This document shows, in pieces, positions 51,115 through 60,653 of a stretch of 64,000 nucleotides of DNA; the first letter of the stretch is position 1, and each line of letters begins with the position of its first letter. Where the stretch lies: NCBI GenBank assembly GCA_023151115.1, contig JAKLJP010000006.1, positions 1 to 64,000 on the forward strand, read 5' to 3'. The position numbers were made by a program, and so were the translations under genes. The notes beneath the pieces are model-generated. The model saw only the letters and a list, made by a program, of their open reading frames with translations. It did not search any database and was not told the DNA's origin. Source of the stretch: Anaerolineae bacterium. GTDB lineage: Bacteria; Chloroflexota; Anaerolineae; 4572-78; J111.

Positions 51115-51927
51115 GTGGACGAAAATCAGAACGGAACCAGTGTCATCACTTCACAAACTGTCCTCAAATCACTCGACGTATTAGACTGCCTGGCGGCTGC
51201 CCGGCGTCCCCTGTCGGCCCCAGAAATTGCCAAGTTGTGCCGTATGTCCCGGCCTACCGCCTATCGTCTGCTGACCACGCTCAGGGGGCGAGGTTACGTG
51301 ATGGTTGATGAGGATTACAACTACTCGCTGGGGACCAAAATTTTGGGGTTGGCCCGAGTGGTGCTGGATACGATGAATCTGCCCAAAATGGCCCAACCTT
51401 ACCTGCACGAACTCAGCCAGTTGTCTCAGGAAACGGCCTTTATGTCTATTTTAGACGATACCAAAATTCTGTATATTGCCAAAGAAGAGGGTCCCCAGGT
51501 GCAAACTTCGCAGACTTTTCAGATGCGCTCAAATGTGGGCACCCATAATGAGCTACATTCATCGGCTATGGGCAAGGCTATCCTGGCTAATCTGCCCACC
51601 GACGAGCGCAGCGCCCTGATAGCCCGTCTCACCCTGACTCGTTATACCGATCACACCATCACCGACCGTGACGCCTTGATTAACGAATTGGAACAAACCC
51701 GCCGCCGGGGCTACGCCATTGACGACTGCGAAGGAGACGACTGGGTGCGCTGCGTGGCCGCCCCTGTTTATGACGGCGGCGGCCGGGTTCTTGGGGCTAT
51801 CAGCATTGCCGGCCCGGCCCATCGAATGACCCTGGAGTATATTCAGCAACTCTCCGGCGATGTCATCCGCGTAACCCAGGCGCTCTCAAAACAACTGGGG
51901 CAAGTGAGTGCTGTTGCGCCTCAATAA
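51115..51927 (+). CDS. IclR-family transcription regulator
   Basis: A 270-residue regulator with a GTG start preceded by AAGGAAGG. Winged helix-turn-helix: SLDVLDCLAAARRPLSAPEIAK... near residues 21-75; the C-terminal effector domain includes MRSNVGTHNELHSSAMGKAIL near 141-161 and DDCEGDDWVRCVAAPV near 205-220. E. coli KdgR, which controls kdu genes, belongs to this family. Divergent from the dehydrogenase operon, which it likely controls. Confidence 0.93.
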   Translation: MDENQNGTSVITSQTVLKSLDVLDCLAAARRPLSAPEIAKLCRMSRPTAYRLLTTLRGRGYVMVDEDYNYSLGTKILGLARVVLDTMNLPKMAQPYLHELSQLSQETAFMSILDDTKILYIAKEEGPQVQTSQTFQMRSNVGTHNELHSSAMGKAILANLPTDERSALIARLTLTRYTDHTITDRDALINELEQTRRRGYAIDDCEGDDWVRCVAAPVYDGGGRVLGAISIAGPAHRMTLEYIQQLSGDVIRVTQALSKQLGQVSAVAPQ

Positions 51928-51943
51928 GTCCTCAGTAACAATT

Positions 51944-52630
51944 TTAGTGGCTAAAACGGCGCTTAAAATACCCTTCCAGGCTGAACTCCGGCCCGGTGAG
52001 ATAGGTTAACCATTCGGCCTCATCCCGCCGAACCTGCTGGGCTGCTTCAATGACCTGGGCGGCAATCGCCAGCGGAATCGTGGTCACGCCGTTGATATCG
52101 CCGTGCAGCAGGTCGCCCGGCTCGATACGGACGCCATCGAGGGTGACAGGGATATTGATTTCCAGCAGGCGTGGGCTGCCATGCGAAGGCGCCAGTCCGG
52201 CGGCAAAATAGTGCAGTCCCAACCGTTTGACCTCCAAAATGTCGCGTACACCGCCATTTGTGACCAGGCCGACTACGCCGAGCCGTTTGGAAAGGGTCGC
52301 CATCATCTCCCCAAAATGGGCCGATTTGCGCGGCTGCGGCCCCACATCTTGAAACACCAGCACAATTGGCTTGGACGCAGCGGCCATTGCTTCCACCCAG
52401 GCCCGCCAGGTTGCCTCATTCTGTTTGGCTCCCGGCGTGGTTGAGTCAACGGTGGCGGTGACGGTATAGCCGACCATACTGCCCAATTCCGGCAGCAGGC
52501 AGCGAATATCTATCCCCAAAAATCCTTCGACCCGCCCGCGCACGTTGAAGCGCTCGATGGCGTTGCAAATGGTGGGTGTATCCAGCTCGCGTAGGACGGC
52601 GAGTTGGTCGTCGCTGAGTGGAAGTGGCAT
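51944..52630 (-). CDS. RraA-like protein (HMG/CHA aldolase family)
   Basis: About 228 residues from MPLPLSDDQLAVL, with AAGGA before the ATG; a frame open a further 40 residues upstream is probably not translated. The fold-defining motifs are DTPTICNAIERFNVRGR near residues 14-30, GVVGLVTNGGVRDI near 115-128, with the conserved Arg-Asp of the active site, and GDLLHGDINGVTTIP. The family includes 4-hydroxy-4-methyl-2-oxoglutarate aldolases, oxaloacetate decarboxylases and RNase E inhibitor RraA. In this setting an aldolase or decarboxylase for a sugar-acid product fits. Last gene of the opp-like operon. Confidence 0.87.
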   Translation of the reverse strand: MPLPLSDDQLAVLRELDTPTICNAIERFNVRGRVEGFLGIDIRCLLPELGSMVGYTVTATVDSTTPGAKQNEATWRAWVEAMAAASKPIVLVFQDVGPQPRKSAHFGEMMATLSKRLGVVGLVTNGGVRDILEVKRLGLHYFAAGLAPSHGSPRLLEINIPVTLDGVRIEPGDLLHGDINGVTTIPLAIAAQVIEAAQQVRRDEAEWLTYLTGPEFSLEGYFKRRFSH

Positions 52631-52649
52631 AAGAGTCCTTCTTTGGCAA

Positions 52650-52764
52650 CCGAATGAATTCGATTGCTGATATGGGAAACCTGTTGAAACAGATTTATAG
52701 TTTGAGCAACGTGTTTTTAACACGTTTTCTATTTCAGGCTGCGAATTCATTCGCAGCCTTTTTT
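52650..52764. repeat. Inverted-repeat element with a terminal hairpin and T-run
   Basis: CGAATGAATTCG near 52651 and CGAATTCATTCG near 52742 are inverted copies. The right one is part of the hairpin GGCTGCGAATTCATTCGCAGCC (52737-52758), followed by TTTTTT on the plus strand. An inner AACGTGTT/AACACGTT pair also exists. The T-run points away from the minus-strand genes, so it would not terminate them in the usual way. Confidence 0.6.
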
Positions 52765-52765
52765 A

Positions 52766-53797
52766 TCAGCCACCGATACCCTTTAGCTCAATCTCCCGCG
52801 CCCGGTGGCAACTGACAAAGTGACCGGGGGTGATTTCTTCCAGTTTGGGTGTGACAGCGCGACAGGTATCCACAGCGTAGCGACAGCGCGGGTGAAAATA
52901 GCAGCCCGGCGGAGGGTTGGCCGGATCGGCCACGTCGCCTTGCAGCACAATTCGCTGAGAACGCAGCCGGGGGTCCGGCTTGGGTACAGCCGATAGCAGC
53001 GCCTCGGTGTAAGGATGCCGGGGAGTCTTAAAAAGCGCTTCCGTTTTGGCAATTTCGACAATTTGGCCCACATACATCACCGCCACCCGCTCGCTGATGT
53101 GCTTGACCACGCTCAAATCGTGGGCCACAAACAGATAAGTCAGGCCAAATTTTTCCTGTAATTCAAGTAATAAGTTGAGAATCTGGGCTTGCACCGAAAC
53201 GTCGAGCGCCGATACCGGCTCATCGGCCACCACCAAACGCGGATTCAGAGCCAGCGCCCGCGCAATGCCAATCCGCTGGCGCTGCCCGCCGCTAAAGGCG
53301 TGCGGATAGCGGCGCATATATTCGGGCCGCATGCCAACCAGCCGCAGCAGCTCGGCCACCCGGTCCATCCGTTCCTGCCGATTTTTCATCCCATGCACTA
53401 GCAGCGGCTCACCCACAATATCCAGCAGGGTCATACGCGGGTTGAGCGAGGAAAAGGGGTCTTGAAAAACCATCTGCATCTGCGAGCGAAGAGCCTGAAC
53501 CTTGCTTTCAGGCATAGCTGCCACGTCCACCACCGAACCATCACCGGTGCGAAAGAAAATCTGTCCTTCCGTCGGGTCAATGGCCCGCAGGATACAACGA
53601 GACGTGGTCGTTTTGCCGCAGCCGCTTTCACCCACCAGCGACAGGGTTTCGCCCTGGTTGACGAAAAAATTAACATCGTCAACGGCGCGGACGTGTCCCA
53701 CCACTTTTTGCAGTAACCCCTTCCGAATGGGAAAGAACTTACGCAGATTTTTTACCTCAAGGAGTACCTGGCCGTTAGAGTCTTTCACGGTTGACAT
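52766..53797 (-). CDS. Oligopeptide/dipeptide-type ABC transporter ATPase (OppF-like)
   Basis: A 343-residue ATPase. Walker [10 protein letters not shown] near residues 55-63, ABC signature [15 protein letters not shown] near 165-179, Walker [13 protein letters not shown], then H-loop [10 protein letters not shown]. The C-terminal oligopeptide-transporter extension with [18 protein letters not shown] (possible Fe-S-type Cys cluster of this subfamily) is present. Pairs with the OppD-like ATPase encoded upstream. Confidence 0.94.
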   Translation of the reverse strand: MSTVKDSNGQVLLEVKNLRKFFPIRKGLLQKVVGHVRAVDDVNFFVNQGETLSLVGESGCGKTTTSRCILRAIDPTEGQIFFRTGDGSVVDVAAMPESKVQALRSQMQMVFQDPFSSLNPRMTLLDIVGEPLLVHGMKNRQERMDRVAELLRLVGMRPEYMRRYPHAFSGGQRQRIGIARALALNPRLVVADEPVSALDVSVQAQILNLLLELQEKFGLTYLFVAHDLSVVKHISERVAVMYVGQIVEIAKTEALFKTPRHPYTEALLSAVPKPDPRLRSQRIVLQGDVADPANPPPGCYFHPRCRYAVDTCRAVTPKLEEITPGHFVSCHRAREIELKGIGG

Positions 53798-53809
53798 ACC
53801 TCTTCGGGA

Positions 53810-53879
53810 AGGTTGGAAGGTTGGAAGGCTGGAGGATTGGATAAAACTACCCAGTCTTCCAGCCCTCCAATCCTCCTAT
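53810..53879. repeat. Iterated hairpin of GGAAGGTT words
   Basis: GGAAGGTTGGAAGGTTGGAA on the left and CTTCCAGCCCTCCAATCCTC on the right, in the gap between the two ATPase genes. Confidence 0.7.
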
Positions 53880-54886
53880 TTACCATTTTCATACAAAAAA
53901 CAACTCACCTTTTGCCGCTCGTTTACCGACAACAAAGTTGGCTCCTGCCGGTCACACGTGCCGCGCATAAAATCCGGGCAGCGTGGATGGAAAGGGCAGC
54001 CGGTTGGACGATTATAAGGATGGGGAATAGAGCCGGTAATTGTCGGCAGTTTGACCCGCGAACTGGACTCGATGCTGGGGATGGAACGCAAAAGCGCTTT
54101 GGTGTAGGGGTGCTTGGGAGCGTGGAATATGTCATCTACCGGGCCTTCTTCGACGACCCGGCCCAGGTACATCACCACCACATCGTCGGCCATTTCGGCG
54201 ATGACGCCCAGATTGTGAGTGATGAGCATGATCGCCATGCCGCGCTGCTGCTGCAACTCCCGCAGCAGGTCAAGAATTTGCGCCTGGGTGGTCACGTCGA
54301 GCGCGGTGGTCGGCTCGTCGGCGATGAGCAAGCGAGGGTCGCACGACAGGGCCATAGCAATCATAGCCCGCTGGCGCAAACCGCCGCTTAACTGGAAAGC
54401 ATATTCGTTAATCCGGCGTTCGGGCTTGGGGATACCCACCTGGCGCAGCGACTCGATGGCTCGTTCTCTGGCCTGCTGCTTATTCACCCCAAAATGGAGT
54501 TGAATGGCTTCGATAATCTGGTTGCCAATAGTATGTACCGGGCTGAAGGAGGTCATCGGTTCCTGGAAGACCAGGCCGATCTCCGCTCCCCGGATGTCCC
54601 GCATCTCTTTACTATTAGGCTGCAGCCGGGTCAATTCGATTTCGTCGCCGTTGGCGCGGCGCAGTTTAATCTCACCCTCCACAATGCGGCCAGGCTCCTC
54701 CACAATGCGCAGGATGGATTGGGAAGTCACACTCTTGCCGCAGCCGCTTTCGCCAACGATCCCCAGCGTCTTGCCGGGATACACCTCAAACGTGGCCCCA
54801 TCCACCGCCTTGACGGTTCCCTCATCCTGAAAAAAGTATGTTTTCAGATTTTTTACCGACAGTAACGTTTTGTGTCCGTTATCCAT
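53876..54886 (-). CDS. Oligopeptide/dipeptide-type ABC transporter ATPase (OppD-like)
   Basis: About 336 residues from MDNGHKTLLSVKNL; an ATG ten codons upstream (54916) is also open. Walker A GESGCGKSVTS, ABC signature LSGGLRQRAMIAMAL, Walker B LLIADEPTTALD, H-loop ITHNLGVIAEM, and the C-terminal PTGCPFHPRCPDFMRGTC cluster are all visible. Forms the heterodimeric motor with the OppF-like protein. Confidence 0.94.
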   Translation of the reverse strand: MDNGHKTLLSVKNLKTYFFQDEGTVKAVDGATFEVYPGKTLGIVGESGCGKSVTSQSILRIVEEPGRIVEGEIKLRRANGDEIELTRLQPNSKEMRDIRGAEIGLVFQEPMTSFSPVHTIGNQIIEAIQLHFGVNKQQARERAIESLRQVGIPKPERRINEYAFQLSGGLRQRAMIAMALSCDPRLLIADEPTTALDVTTQAQILDLLRELQQQRGMAIMLITHNLGVIAEMADDVVVMYLGRVVEEGPVDDIFHAPKHPYTKALLRSIPSIESSSRVKLPTITGSIPHPYNRPTGCPFHPRCPDFMRGTCDRQEPTLLSVNERQKVSCFLYENGK

Positions 54887-54930
54887 ATCATCATCCAGAT
54901 AAGTTCTTCCAGCCATTTTTGATGGATTTC

Positions 54931-54991
54931 TGATACGTGATACGTGATGCGTGACTCGTAAAGCCCTTACGCATCACGTATCACGCATCAC
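54931..54991. repeat. Iterated hairpin of TGATACG heptamers
   Basis: TGATACGTGATACGTGATGC on the left and GCATCACGTATCACGCATCA on the right, between OppC and OppD genes. Same word family as 44196, 57234 and 60425. Confidence 0.75.
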
Positions 54992-55022
54992 TTTTTGGCT
55001 AAAACTTTTCTGAAAACCAATC

Positions 55023-56180
55023 TCATCCATACGGGTCCGCCGCGTCGCGGAGGCCGTCGCCCATAAAATTAAAGGCCAACACGGCGATAATAACAGGGAC
55101 AGCCGGGATCAGCAGCCACGGTGAAATGGCTAACGCCTGGATATTCTGGGCGTCCTGCAACAACACTCCCCAACTGATGGCGGGCGGGCGCAAGCCCAGG
55201 CCCAAAAAGCTGAGCGAGGTTTCGCTAATGATCATGGCCGGCAGCGCCAGGGTTGTCGCGGCAATGATGTGGCTCAGAAACGAAGGCACCATATGCCGAA
55301 AGATGATGCGCATGCGGCTGCAACCGGACAGGCGGGCCGCCATGACAAAATCTTCCTCACGCAGCGAAAGGAATCGCCCGCGCACCACCCGCGCTAACTC
55401 GGTCCAACCCAATAGTGAGATGATGAGGGTGATGGCGAAGTAAACCTGATTAACGGTCCAGGTACTGGGCAGCGCTGCGGCCAGGCCCATCCACAACGGA
55501 ATCGTGGGCAGAGAGCGCAAAATCTCGATAATACGTTGGATGACCGTATCAATCATACCGCCATAGTAACCCGAAATGCCGCCGAGCACCACCCCCAAAA
55601 TCAGGCTGAGGGCAACGCTGGCCAGCCCGATGACCAACGAGGTCCGCGTGGCGTACATCAACCGGGACCACAGGTCGCGCCCCTGCACATCCGTCCCCAT
55701 CAGAAAGAGCGTTTCTTCCGCTTCGGCGCCTTCCACGCTGATAAGATGGATGTTGGTGGGAATAAACCCCAACCACTTATATTCAAAACCAGGCCCAAAG
55801 AATTTCACCGGCACTTTAATATTAGGATCGGGGGCGTAGACCCGCTTAAACGTTTTGAGATCACGTTTGCCGGTGATGCCAAAGACGTGAGGGCTGAAGG
55901 CACCGTTGTCGAACCAGTGAATGGGTTGGGGGATCATCAGGGAACGCTCGGCATCGGAAGTTTCGGGGTCAACGTAGGCCACAAATTCCGCATTCATGGC
56001 GATGAGATAAAAAAAGATCAGCACAATCGTTGCCCCCATGGCCAGTTTGTGCTTGCGGAAACGCCACCACATCAACTGCCATTGGGTGGCCACCGCAACC
56101 CGCTCCTCGGCCTGGGTGACAACCAACTCTTGCGCTTGTTCCTCCAGCTCCTGGGGAGGACTCATGATTGATTCTGCCAT
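55023..56180 (-). CDS. Oligopeptide-type ABC transporter permease (OppC-like)
   Basis: About 385 residues from MAESIMSPPQELEE; this ATG overlaps the stop of the OppB-like gene (TAATG), which fixes the start. After a cytoplasmic N-terminus and the first helix (MGATIVLIFFYLIAM) there is a large periplasmic loop (about 150 residues) that is longer than usual, then five helices with the EAA loop FVMAARLSGCSRMRIIFRHMV. The long loop contains the family's GTDVQGRDLWSRL. Confidence 0.92.
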   Translation of the reverse strand: MAESIMSPPQELEEQAQELVVTQAEERVAVATQWQLMWWRFRKHKLAMGATIVLIFFYLIAMNAEFVAYVDPETSDAERSLMIPQPIHWFDNGAFSPHVFGITGKRDLKTFKRVYAPDPNIKVPVKFFGPGFEYKWLGFIPTNIHLISVEGAEAEETLFLMGTDVQGRDLWSRLMYATRTSLVIGLASVALSLILGVVLGGISGYYGGMIDTVIQRIIEILRSLPTIPLWMGLAAALPSTWTVNQVYFAITLIISLLGWTELARVVRGRFLSLREEDFVMAARLSGCSRMRIIFRHMVPSFLSHIIAATTLALPAMIISETSLSFLGLGLRPPAISWGVLLQDAQNIQALAISPWLLIPAVPVIIAVLAFNFMGDGLRDAADPYG

Positions 56181-57169
56181 TATTGCCTGCCTAACCGGAT
56201 GCGCGGGTCCACCCACATCAACAATAAGTCGGAAATGAAGGTGCCGATCACCGTCATGACGCCCAGCAGCAGCACAATGGTTCCGGCCAGGAATACATCC
56301 TGCGCAATCAGCGCCTTGAGCAGCAGCGGCCCCACCGTCGGCAGACTCAACACCAGCGAAACGATGATACTGCCCGAAATGACAAACGGGAACAGGTAGC
56401 CGATGGTACTGACAAAAGGATTCAGCGCCACCCGCACCGGGTATTTCATAATCACCCGTGTTTCAGACAAACCCCTGGCCCGCGCCGTCATCACGTAAGG
56501 CTTGCGCAGTTCGTCGAGCAGATTAGAGCGCATGATCCGAATCATTTGCGCCGTGCCCCCAATACCCAGCACAATGGCCACAATGGGCAAATGCTTGAGC
56601 ATATCTACAAATTTGGCCCAACTCCACGGCGCATCGGCCATTTCAGCCGAGAACAGCCCGCCAACGTTGGCGTCGAAATACCTGAAACCGACGTACATCA
56701 CGATGAGGGCCAGCATAAAGCCGGGGATGGCCAGGCCGATAAAGCCGATAAACGTAGCCACGTAATCGCCAATGGAATAGCGCTTGACTGCAGAATAGAT
56801 GCCGATGGGCAGGGCCACCGCCCAGGTAAAGACGATGGCGGCCAACGAAATAACTATCGTCAGGACGAGGCGATCACCGATGACGTCGAGCACCGGCCGG
56901 TTCCATTCGATGGCCATGCCAAAGTTGCCCTGCATAATCAGGCCCATCCACCTGAAATACTGGACGTAGAGCGGCTGATCGAGAGCATACTGGGCGCGGA
57001 GCGCCTGCGCCTCCCCTTCTGTCACCCCGGACCCTGAAGACGACATCATCGCAATGTACGAGGTCACGTAATCGCCGGGGGGCAGTTGGATGATCATGAA
57101 CGAGAGGATGGTGATGGCCCAGATAGTCAGAAGGGCCAGGATCAAACGGCGAACGATATAAGCTATCAT
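56180..57169 (-). CDS. Oligopeptide-type ABC transporter permease (OppB-like)
   Basis: A 329-residue permease with six helices. N-terminus MIAYIVRRLILALLTIWAIT is typical, and the EAA loop is PYVMTARARGLSETRVIMKY near 224-243. Pairs with the OppC-like protein by overlapping genes. Confidence 0.93.
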   Translation of the reverse strand: MIAYIVRRLILALLTIWAITILSFMIIQLPPGDYVTSYIAMMSSSGSGVTEGEAQALRAQYALDQPLYVQYFRWMGLIMQGNFGMAIEWNRPVLDVIGDRLVLTIVISLAAIVFTWAVALPIGIYSAVKRYSIGDYVATFIGFIGLAIPGFMLALIVMYVGFRYFDANVGGLFSAEMADAPWSWAKFVDMLKHLPIVAIVLGIGGTAQMIRIMRSNLLDELRKPYVMTARARGLSETRVIMKYPVRVALNPFVSTIGYLFPFVISGSIIVSLVLSLPTVGPLLLKALIAQDVFLAGTIVLLLGVMTVIGTFISDLLLMWVDPRIRLGRQ

Positions 57170-57233
57170 AAAGTTACACCTCTCTACCCTCCCTCAACCT
57201 GGACATAGAGAAGGGATAAGGCTGTTCGAAATT

Positions 57234-57296
57234 CGTGATGCGTGATACGTGATGCGTGACAGTTTTAGCCGTAAATCATTACGCATCACGTATCAT
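57234..57296. repeat. Iterated hairpin of CGTGATG/CGTGATA heptamers
   Basis: CGTGATGCGTGATACGTGAT on the left and TTACGCATCACGTATCATCC on the right, between the binding-protein and OppB genes; it could protect the upstream mRNA segment encoding the binding protein. Confidence 0.75.
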
Positions 57297-57331
57297 CCCT
57301 TTGACTAATTTAAATCTTGGAACTCTCTCAG

Positions 57332-59476
57332 TTACGCCTTGAAGAAGAAGGTGATAGGCTGCGAAGAACACGGCGTGCGCGCATGCTGCGCGTTTACCTG
57401 GCGCGCCGGGATATTGCCCATATTGTTCTTAACAATCCGCACGCCCATAAACGCCGGCGACTGGCCCACTGTGCCGATGCTCCACTGCTGCTCGACGATG
57501 ATCTTCCAGATTTCTTGCGCGTTCTTAATCTGACCGGCCTCGTCCAATCCAAACGCCTCTCGATAGAGGTCAAAGGCGCGCAGCATTTCGGGGTCGGTTG
57601 GTTTGGTACCCTGCTCGCCATTGGAAGCATACCATTTGGCATAGGCCATGCCCATGTGGCACTCATTCGGGTCTATCGGCAGGGCGTGGCGGGCAAAGAG
57701 GTAGAGCATTTCCGAACCATCGTTGGCCCAGGTAATCATCTGGTGTTCGTTGTTGGCGGTCATGCCAAAGGCAATGTTGCGTTCCGTCTCCTTGACATTG
57801 ACATCAATGCCGATCTCTTTCCACTGCTGCTTGATCATTTCGCCTATCTGGGTGTAGGGAACAAACGCCCCGCCCACGGTGATCATTTCAAGCTGCAAGC
57901 GTCCCTTGCCGTCAGGGCGGAGGCGGAAGCCTTCGCTGTCTTTCTCGGTCAGCCCCACTTTGTCGAGCAGCGCGTTGGCTTCATCCAGATTAAGCGTACA
58001 CCACTTGGAGCGATAATCTACGCCGGGGCTGTAGATGGTGTCTTCTGCCGGGGCCGTAGAGCCGGGCACACCAACGCCGAGCCAGAAGGCTTCGTTGAGC
58101 TGATCGCGGTCAATCCCCAGCGACAGCGCATGGCGGAAATCTTTGTTCTGGATCAGCTTGGCTATGACAGGATCGCCTGTATACGCGTTACCCATATGGA
58201 TCGCCACGTCCGAGCCATTGAAGGCCGGGTCGAGGTGAACCGTATAGTCGCCTTTTTCGGCGTTTTCCAGGAACACGGGCAGCTTGGCCAACCCCATGTG
58301 CCGTTCCTGGATGTCGTACTCACCGGCAATGGCCCGCAGGTTGGCCACTTCGACGTTCTCGGCCAGGGTCATAGTGATCTTGTCAATGTACGGCAGTTGG
58401 TTGCCCTCGATATCGACGGCCCAGAAGTACGGATTGCGTTCCATGGTCCAGGTGGGCGTGTTGATCGGGCTGGTCGTCCGCCAGGGGGTCATCACCGGCA
58501 CGTCGGGATTGAGCGCCCAACTGTACTTGTTCTTGAGCAGAGACACCCAGTTGTCAAAGCCCTCATCCGTGGCCATTTTGTTGACCTCTTCTTCGGATGA
58601 GTACTTGGGCAGGAATTGTTTGATATAGTGCGCCGGGCAATACCCCCCACCAAACGTTCCGAACGCGCCGCGCGTGGCAAAACCCGCGCCGATGCCGGTG
58701 CTGCCGGCCAGGACATAAACAAAGTAGGGATACGCTTCGGGGAACTCAAAGGCTATGGTAAAATCGTCAACCTTTTTCATGACGCCCGGTTTGCCGTTGA
58801 TTTGCATTTCGGGGAAGGGTGTGGGCACAATTTCCGGGTTTGAGTAGATATCCTCGAACCAGAACATAAAGTCGTCCGCGGTCAGGGGTTGACCGTCAGA
58901 CCATTTGGCCCCTTTGCGCAGAAAAATCGTGATCGTCTTACCGTCTTCACTCACCTCCCAACCTTTGGCCAGGGCGGGCACAATCTTGGAGCCGGTGTAG
59001 TCAAAATGCAAAATTTTGTCGTTTGAGTTGATGCGGTTGCCGTTCTCGTGATCCGCCGGGCCGGTAAAGGCGCGCCGCCAGGTGCCGCCGTATTGGCCAA
59101 TTTCTGTAAGGGGCTGGATAACCAGCAAATCTTCGGGATCGGGCAGGCGCTCTTCAACTGGAGGCAGGTCACCGGCTGTGACCAGCTCGGCCAGCATGGG
59201 CGCTTCGGCAAATGTTTTGGGGAACTCTGCTACATCGAGGATAATAGTGGGGCCCTCGAGTTTGCCGACCAGTCCGCCGAGATCATCGGCTTGAAGAGCG
59301 GCAATCGCATTGGCGGCCCCTGTAGCCGTGGGGGCCAAGGTGGGGGGAGTTTCAGCAGCGGCTGTGGCTACTTGCGGCAGATAACCGCCAAAGGCTACTG
59401 AACCTGTAGTGAGCGCAGCCAAACGCAAAAATTCGCGTCGAGACACACCCTTAGACTTAGACCTCTCCGTCGTCAT
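57332..59476 (-). CDS. ABC transporter substrate-binding protein, family 5, with Tat signal
   Basis: About 714 residues from MTTERSKSKGVSRREF; GGAGG lies 11 bases before the ATG. The twin-arginine motif SRREFLRLAALTTGSVAFGG marks export in folded form, then a flexible linker (PPTLAPTATGAANA). The family 5 core shows LAKGWEVSEDGKTITIFLRKGAKWSDGQPLTADDFMFW. Family 5 proteins bind peptides, nickel or oligosaccharides; beside kdu-type genes an oligouronide is plausible. First gene of the opp-like operon. Confidence 0.92.
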   Translation of the reverse strand: MTTERSKSKGVSRREFLRLAALTTGSVAFGGYLPQVATAAAETPPTLAPTATGAANAIAALQADDLGGLVGKLEGPTIILDVAEFPKTFAEAPMLAELVTAGDLPPVEERLPDPEDLLVIQPLTEIGQYGGTWRRAFTGPADHENGNRINSNDKILHFDYTGSKIVPALAKGWEVSEDGKTITIFLRKGAKWSDGQPLTADDFMFWFEDIYSNPEIVPTPFPEMQINGKPGVMKKVDDFTIAFEFPEAYPYFVYVLAGSTGIGAGFATRGAFGTFGGGYCPAHYIKQFLPKYSSEEEVNKMATDEGFDNWVSLLKNKYSWALNPDVPVMTPWRTTSPINTPTWTMERNPYFWAVDIEGNQLPYIDKITMTLAENVEVANLRAIAGEYDIQERHMGLAKLPVFLENAEKGDYTVHLDPAFNGSDVAIHMGNAYTGDPVIAKLIQNKDFRHALSLGIDRDQLNEAFWLGVGVPGSTAPAEDTIYSPGVDYRSKWCTLNLDEANALLDKVGLTEKDSEGFRLRPDGKGRLQLEMITVGGAFVPYTQIGEMIKQQWKEIGIDVNVKETERNIAFGMTANNEHQMITWANDGSEMLYLFARHALPIDPNECHMGMAYAKWYASNGEQGTKPTDPEMLRAFDLYREAFGLDEAGQIKNAQEIWKIIVEQQWSIGTVGQSPAFMGVRIVKNNMGNIPARQVNAQHARTPCSSQPITFFFKA

Positions 59477-59517
59477 GATTAGTAATACCTCCTTGTACTC
59501 TAAATTGATATTAATAT

Positions 59518-59553
59518 AGTTCAATATTTGAACTGATAGTTCAAACTACGAAC
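59518..59553. promoter_or_regulatory. Operator pair before the opp-like operon
   Basis: AGTTCA-ATATT-TGAACT (59518-59534) is a perfect inverted repeat with 5-base spacing. AGTTCA-AACTA-CGAACA (59538-59554) is a weaker second copy. They lie just downstream of the predicted minus-strand start, which suits repression. The same 6-5-6 repeat occurs at 61605-61621. Confidence 0.65.
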
Positions 59554-59582
59554 ATTATAACATTCCTTGCCTGAATTGTCAA
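59554..59582 (-). promoter_or_regulatory. Consensus sigma70 promoter of the opp-like operon
   Basis: On the minus strand TTGACA (59582-59577) and TATAAT (59559-59554) are separated by exactly 17 bases, a perfect consensus promoter. Such strength suggests control by a repressor, in keeping with the adjoining operators. Confidence 0.8.
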
Positions 59583-59615
59583 GCAAAAATTGAGAATTTT
59601 ACCAGGAGTCTAAAC

Positions 59616-59645
59616 TTGACAGATATCAGACAGGTGCATTAGAAT
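59616..59645 (+). promoter_or_regulatory. Sigma70 promoter of the GntR gene
   Basis: TTGACA and TAGAAT separated by 18 bases, about 50 bases before the regulator start and divergent from the opp promoter. Confidence 0.6.
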
Positions 59646-59692
59646 AAACCAATTGTGTGTGCTTGTCAAATCTTTTTTGGTGGTCTTAAACG

Positions 59693-60409
59693 ATGGAAAT
59701 GTCTCTTAAACGCCTGGAGCGGCCTGCCCTTTTTCGGTCGGTGCAGGATAATATCAAAAATTACATTCTGGAAAACAATTTAACTGCCGGCGCGCCGCTC
59801 CCCCCGGAGATGGAACTGGCCCGGCAGTTAGGCGTCAGCCGCAGTTCGGTGCGTGAGGCGGTTAAAGCGCTGGAGTCGCTGGGTATCCTGGAAACCCGCC
59901 GGGGCAGCGGGCTGTTTGTGCAAGATTTTTCCTTTGAGCCACTCCTGGAAAATCTACCCTACGGCCTACTGTTTGATTTGTCCCAACTGGCCGATTTATT
60001 AGCCATCAGACGAGTCCTGGAGACAGGCATGGTTGAGACGGCTTTGACCGTCATCACCCCGGAGCAACTCAGCCACCTGCGGGGATTGACCCGGCAAATG
60101 TTGGCTCGCGCCGAGCGGGGGCAGACTTTCCCGGACGAGGATCGAGAATTTCATGCCACCCTCTTTGCCGGCCTGCAAAACCAGGTGTTGCTAAAACTGC
60201 TCGACACCTTCTGGCTGACGTTTCACAAGGCGGCCCAACTGACCGATTTGCAAGACCGCGATCCCATGCGGACTTATCGGGACCACGTAGCTATCCTCGA
60301 GGCCGTTGAAGCCGGTGAGGCCGTGCAGGTTCGGCTGGCGCTAGACCAACATTACCTCAGCCTGGAAGAGCGTTTGAAGCAGGCTCAACAGGCTCGAAAC
60401 ATTTCCTGA
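59693..60409 (+). CDS. GntR-family regulator, FadR/FCD subfamily
   Basis: A 238-residue regulator. The winged helix-turn-helix is LPPEMELARQLGVSRSSVRE... GSGLFVQDF near residues 35-80; the FCD effector domain follows (LLAIRRVLETGMVETAL, REFHATLF with candidate metal ligands, HVAILEAVEAGE). FCD-type GntR proteins commonly sense uronates and related acids (UxuR, ExuR, KdgR-like). Divergent from the opp operon and upstream of the kdu operon, both with the shared operator, so it is the leading candidate to bind it; the IclR protein is the rival. Confidence 0.93.
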   Translation: MEMSLKRLERPALFRSVQDNIKNYILENNLTAGAPLPPEMELARQLGVSRSSVREAVKALESLGILETRRGSGLFVQDFSFEPLLENLPYGLLFDLSQLADLLAIRRVLETGMVETALTVITPEQLSHLRGLTRQMLARAERGQTFPDEDREFHATLFAGLQNQVLLKLLDTFWLTFHKAAQLTDLQDRDPMRTYRDHVAILEAVEAGEAVQVRLALDQHYLSLEERLKQAQQARNIS

Positions 60410-60424
60410 TTACTTTTGATTTAT

Positions 60425-60565
60425 GTGATGCGTAATGGTTTTGGGCTTAAAATTTCACGCATCACGTTTTACCAATTTTGGTTGATTATTTTTTAGCCAC
60501 AAATGACACGAATTTTCAGGAATAAAGGATAAAAATTTCTGTTAATTCGTGAAATTCGTGGCAGA
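60425..60565. repeat. Two intergenic hairpins before the aldolase gene
   Basis: ATGTGATGCGTAATGG and CCACGCATCACGT-like words (60425-60470), then CACGAATTTTCAGGAATAAA against TTAATTCGTGAAATTCGTGG (60496-60565). No promoter for the aldolase gene was recognised in this 244-base gap, so it may be expressed from the GntR promoter. Confidence 0.6.
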
Positions 60566-60653
60566 TTTTACCTCAGAGCACTTACCAACACTTAAGAGAC
60601 GGACTACCATTTTTTGAAGTTGATCTATAAATCCCCGAAAGGTATTCATCACC

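Noticed and set aside
52737..52764. Terminator for the OppF-like gene
   Set aside because: The hairpin's T-run is on the plus strand while the flanking genes run on the minus strand; the inverted partner at 52651 fits a repeat element better.
57317..58600. 427-codon plus-strand open frame
   Set aside because: It lies wholly antisense to the family 5 binding-protein gene, whose motifs are unmistakable; the translation is low in recognisable structure and rich in His, Gly and Arg, as expected from a shadow of GC-rich codons.
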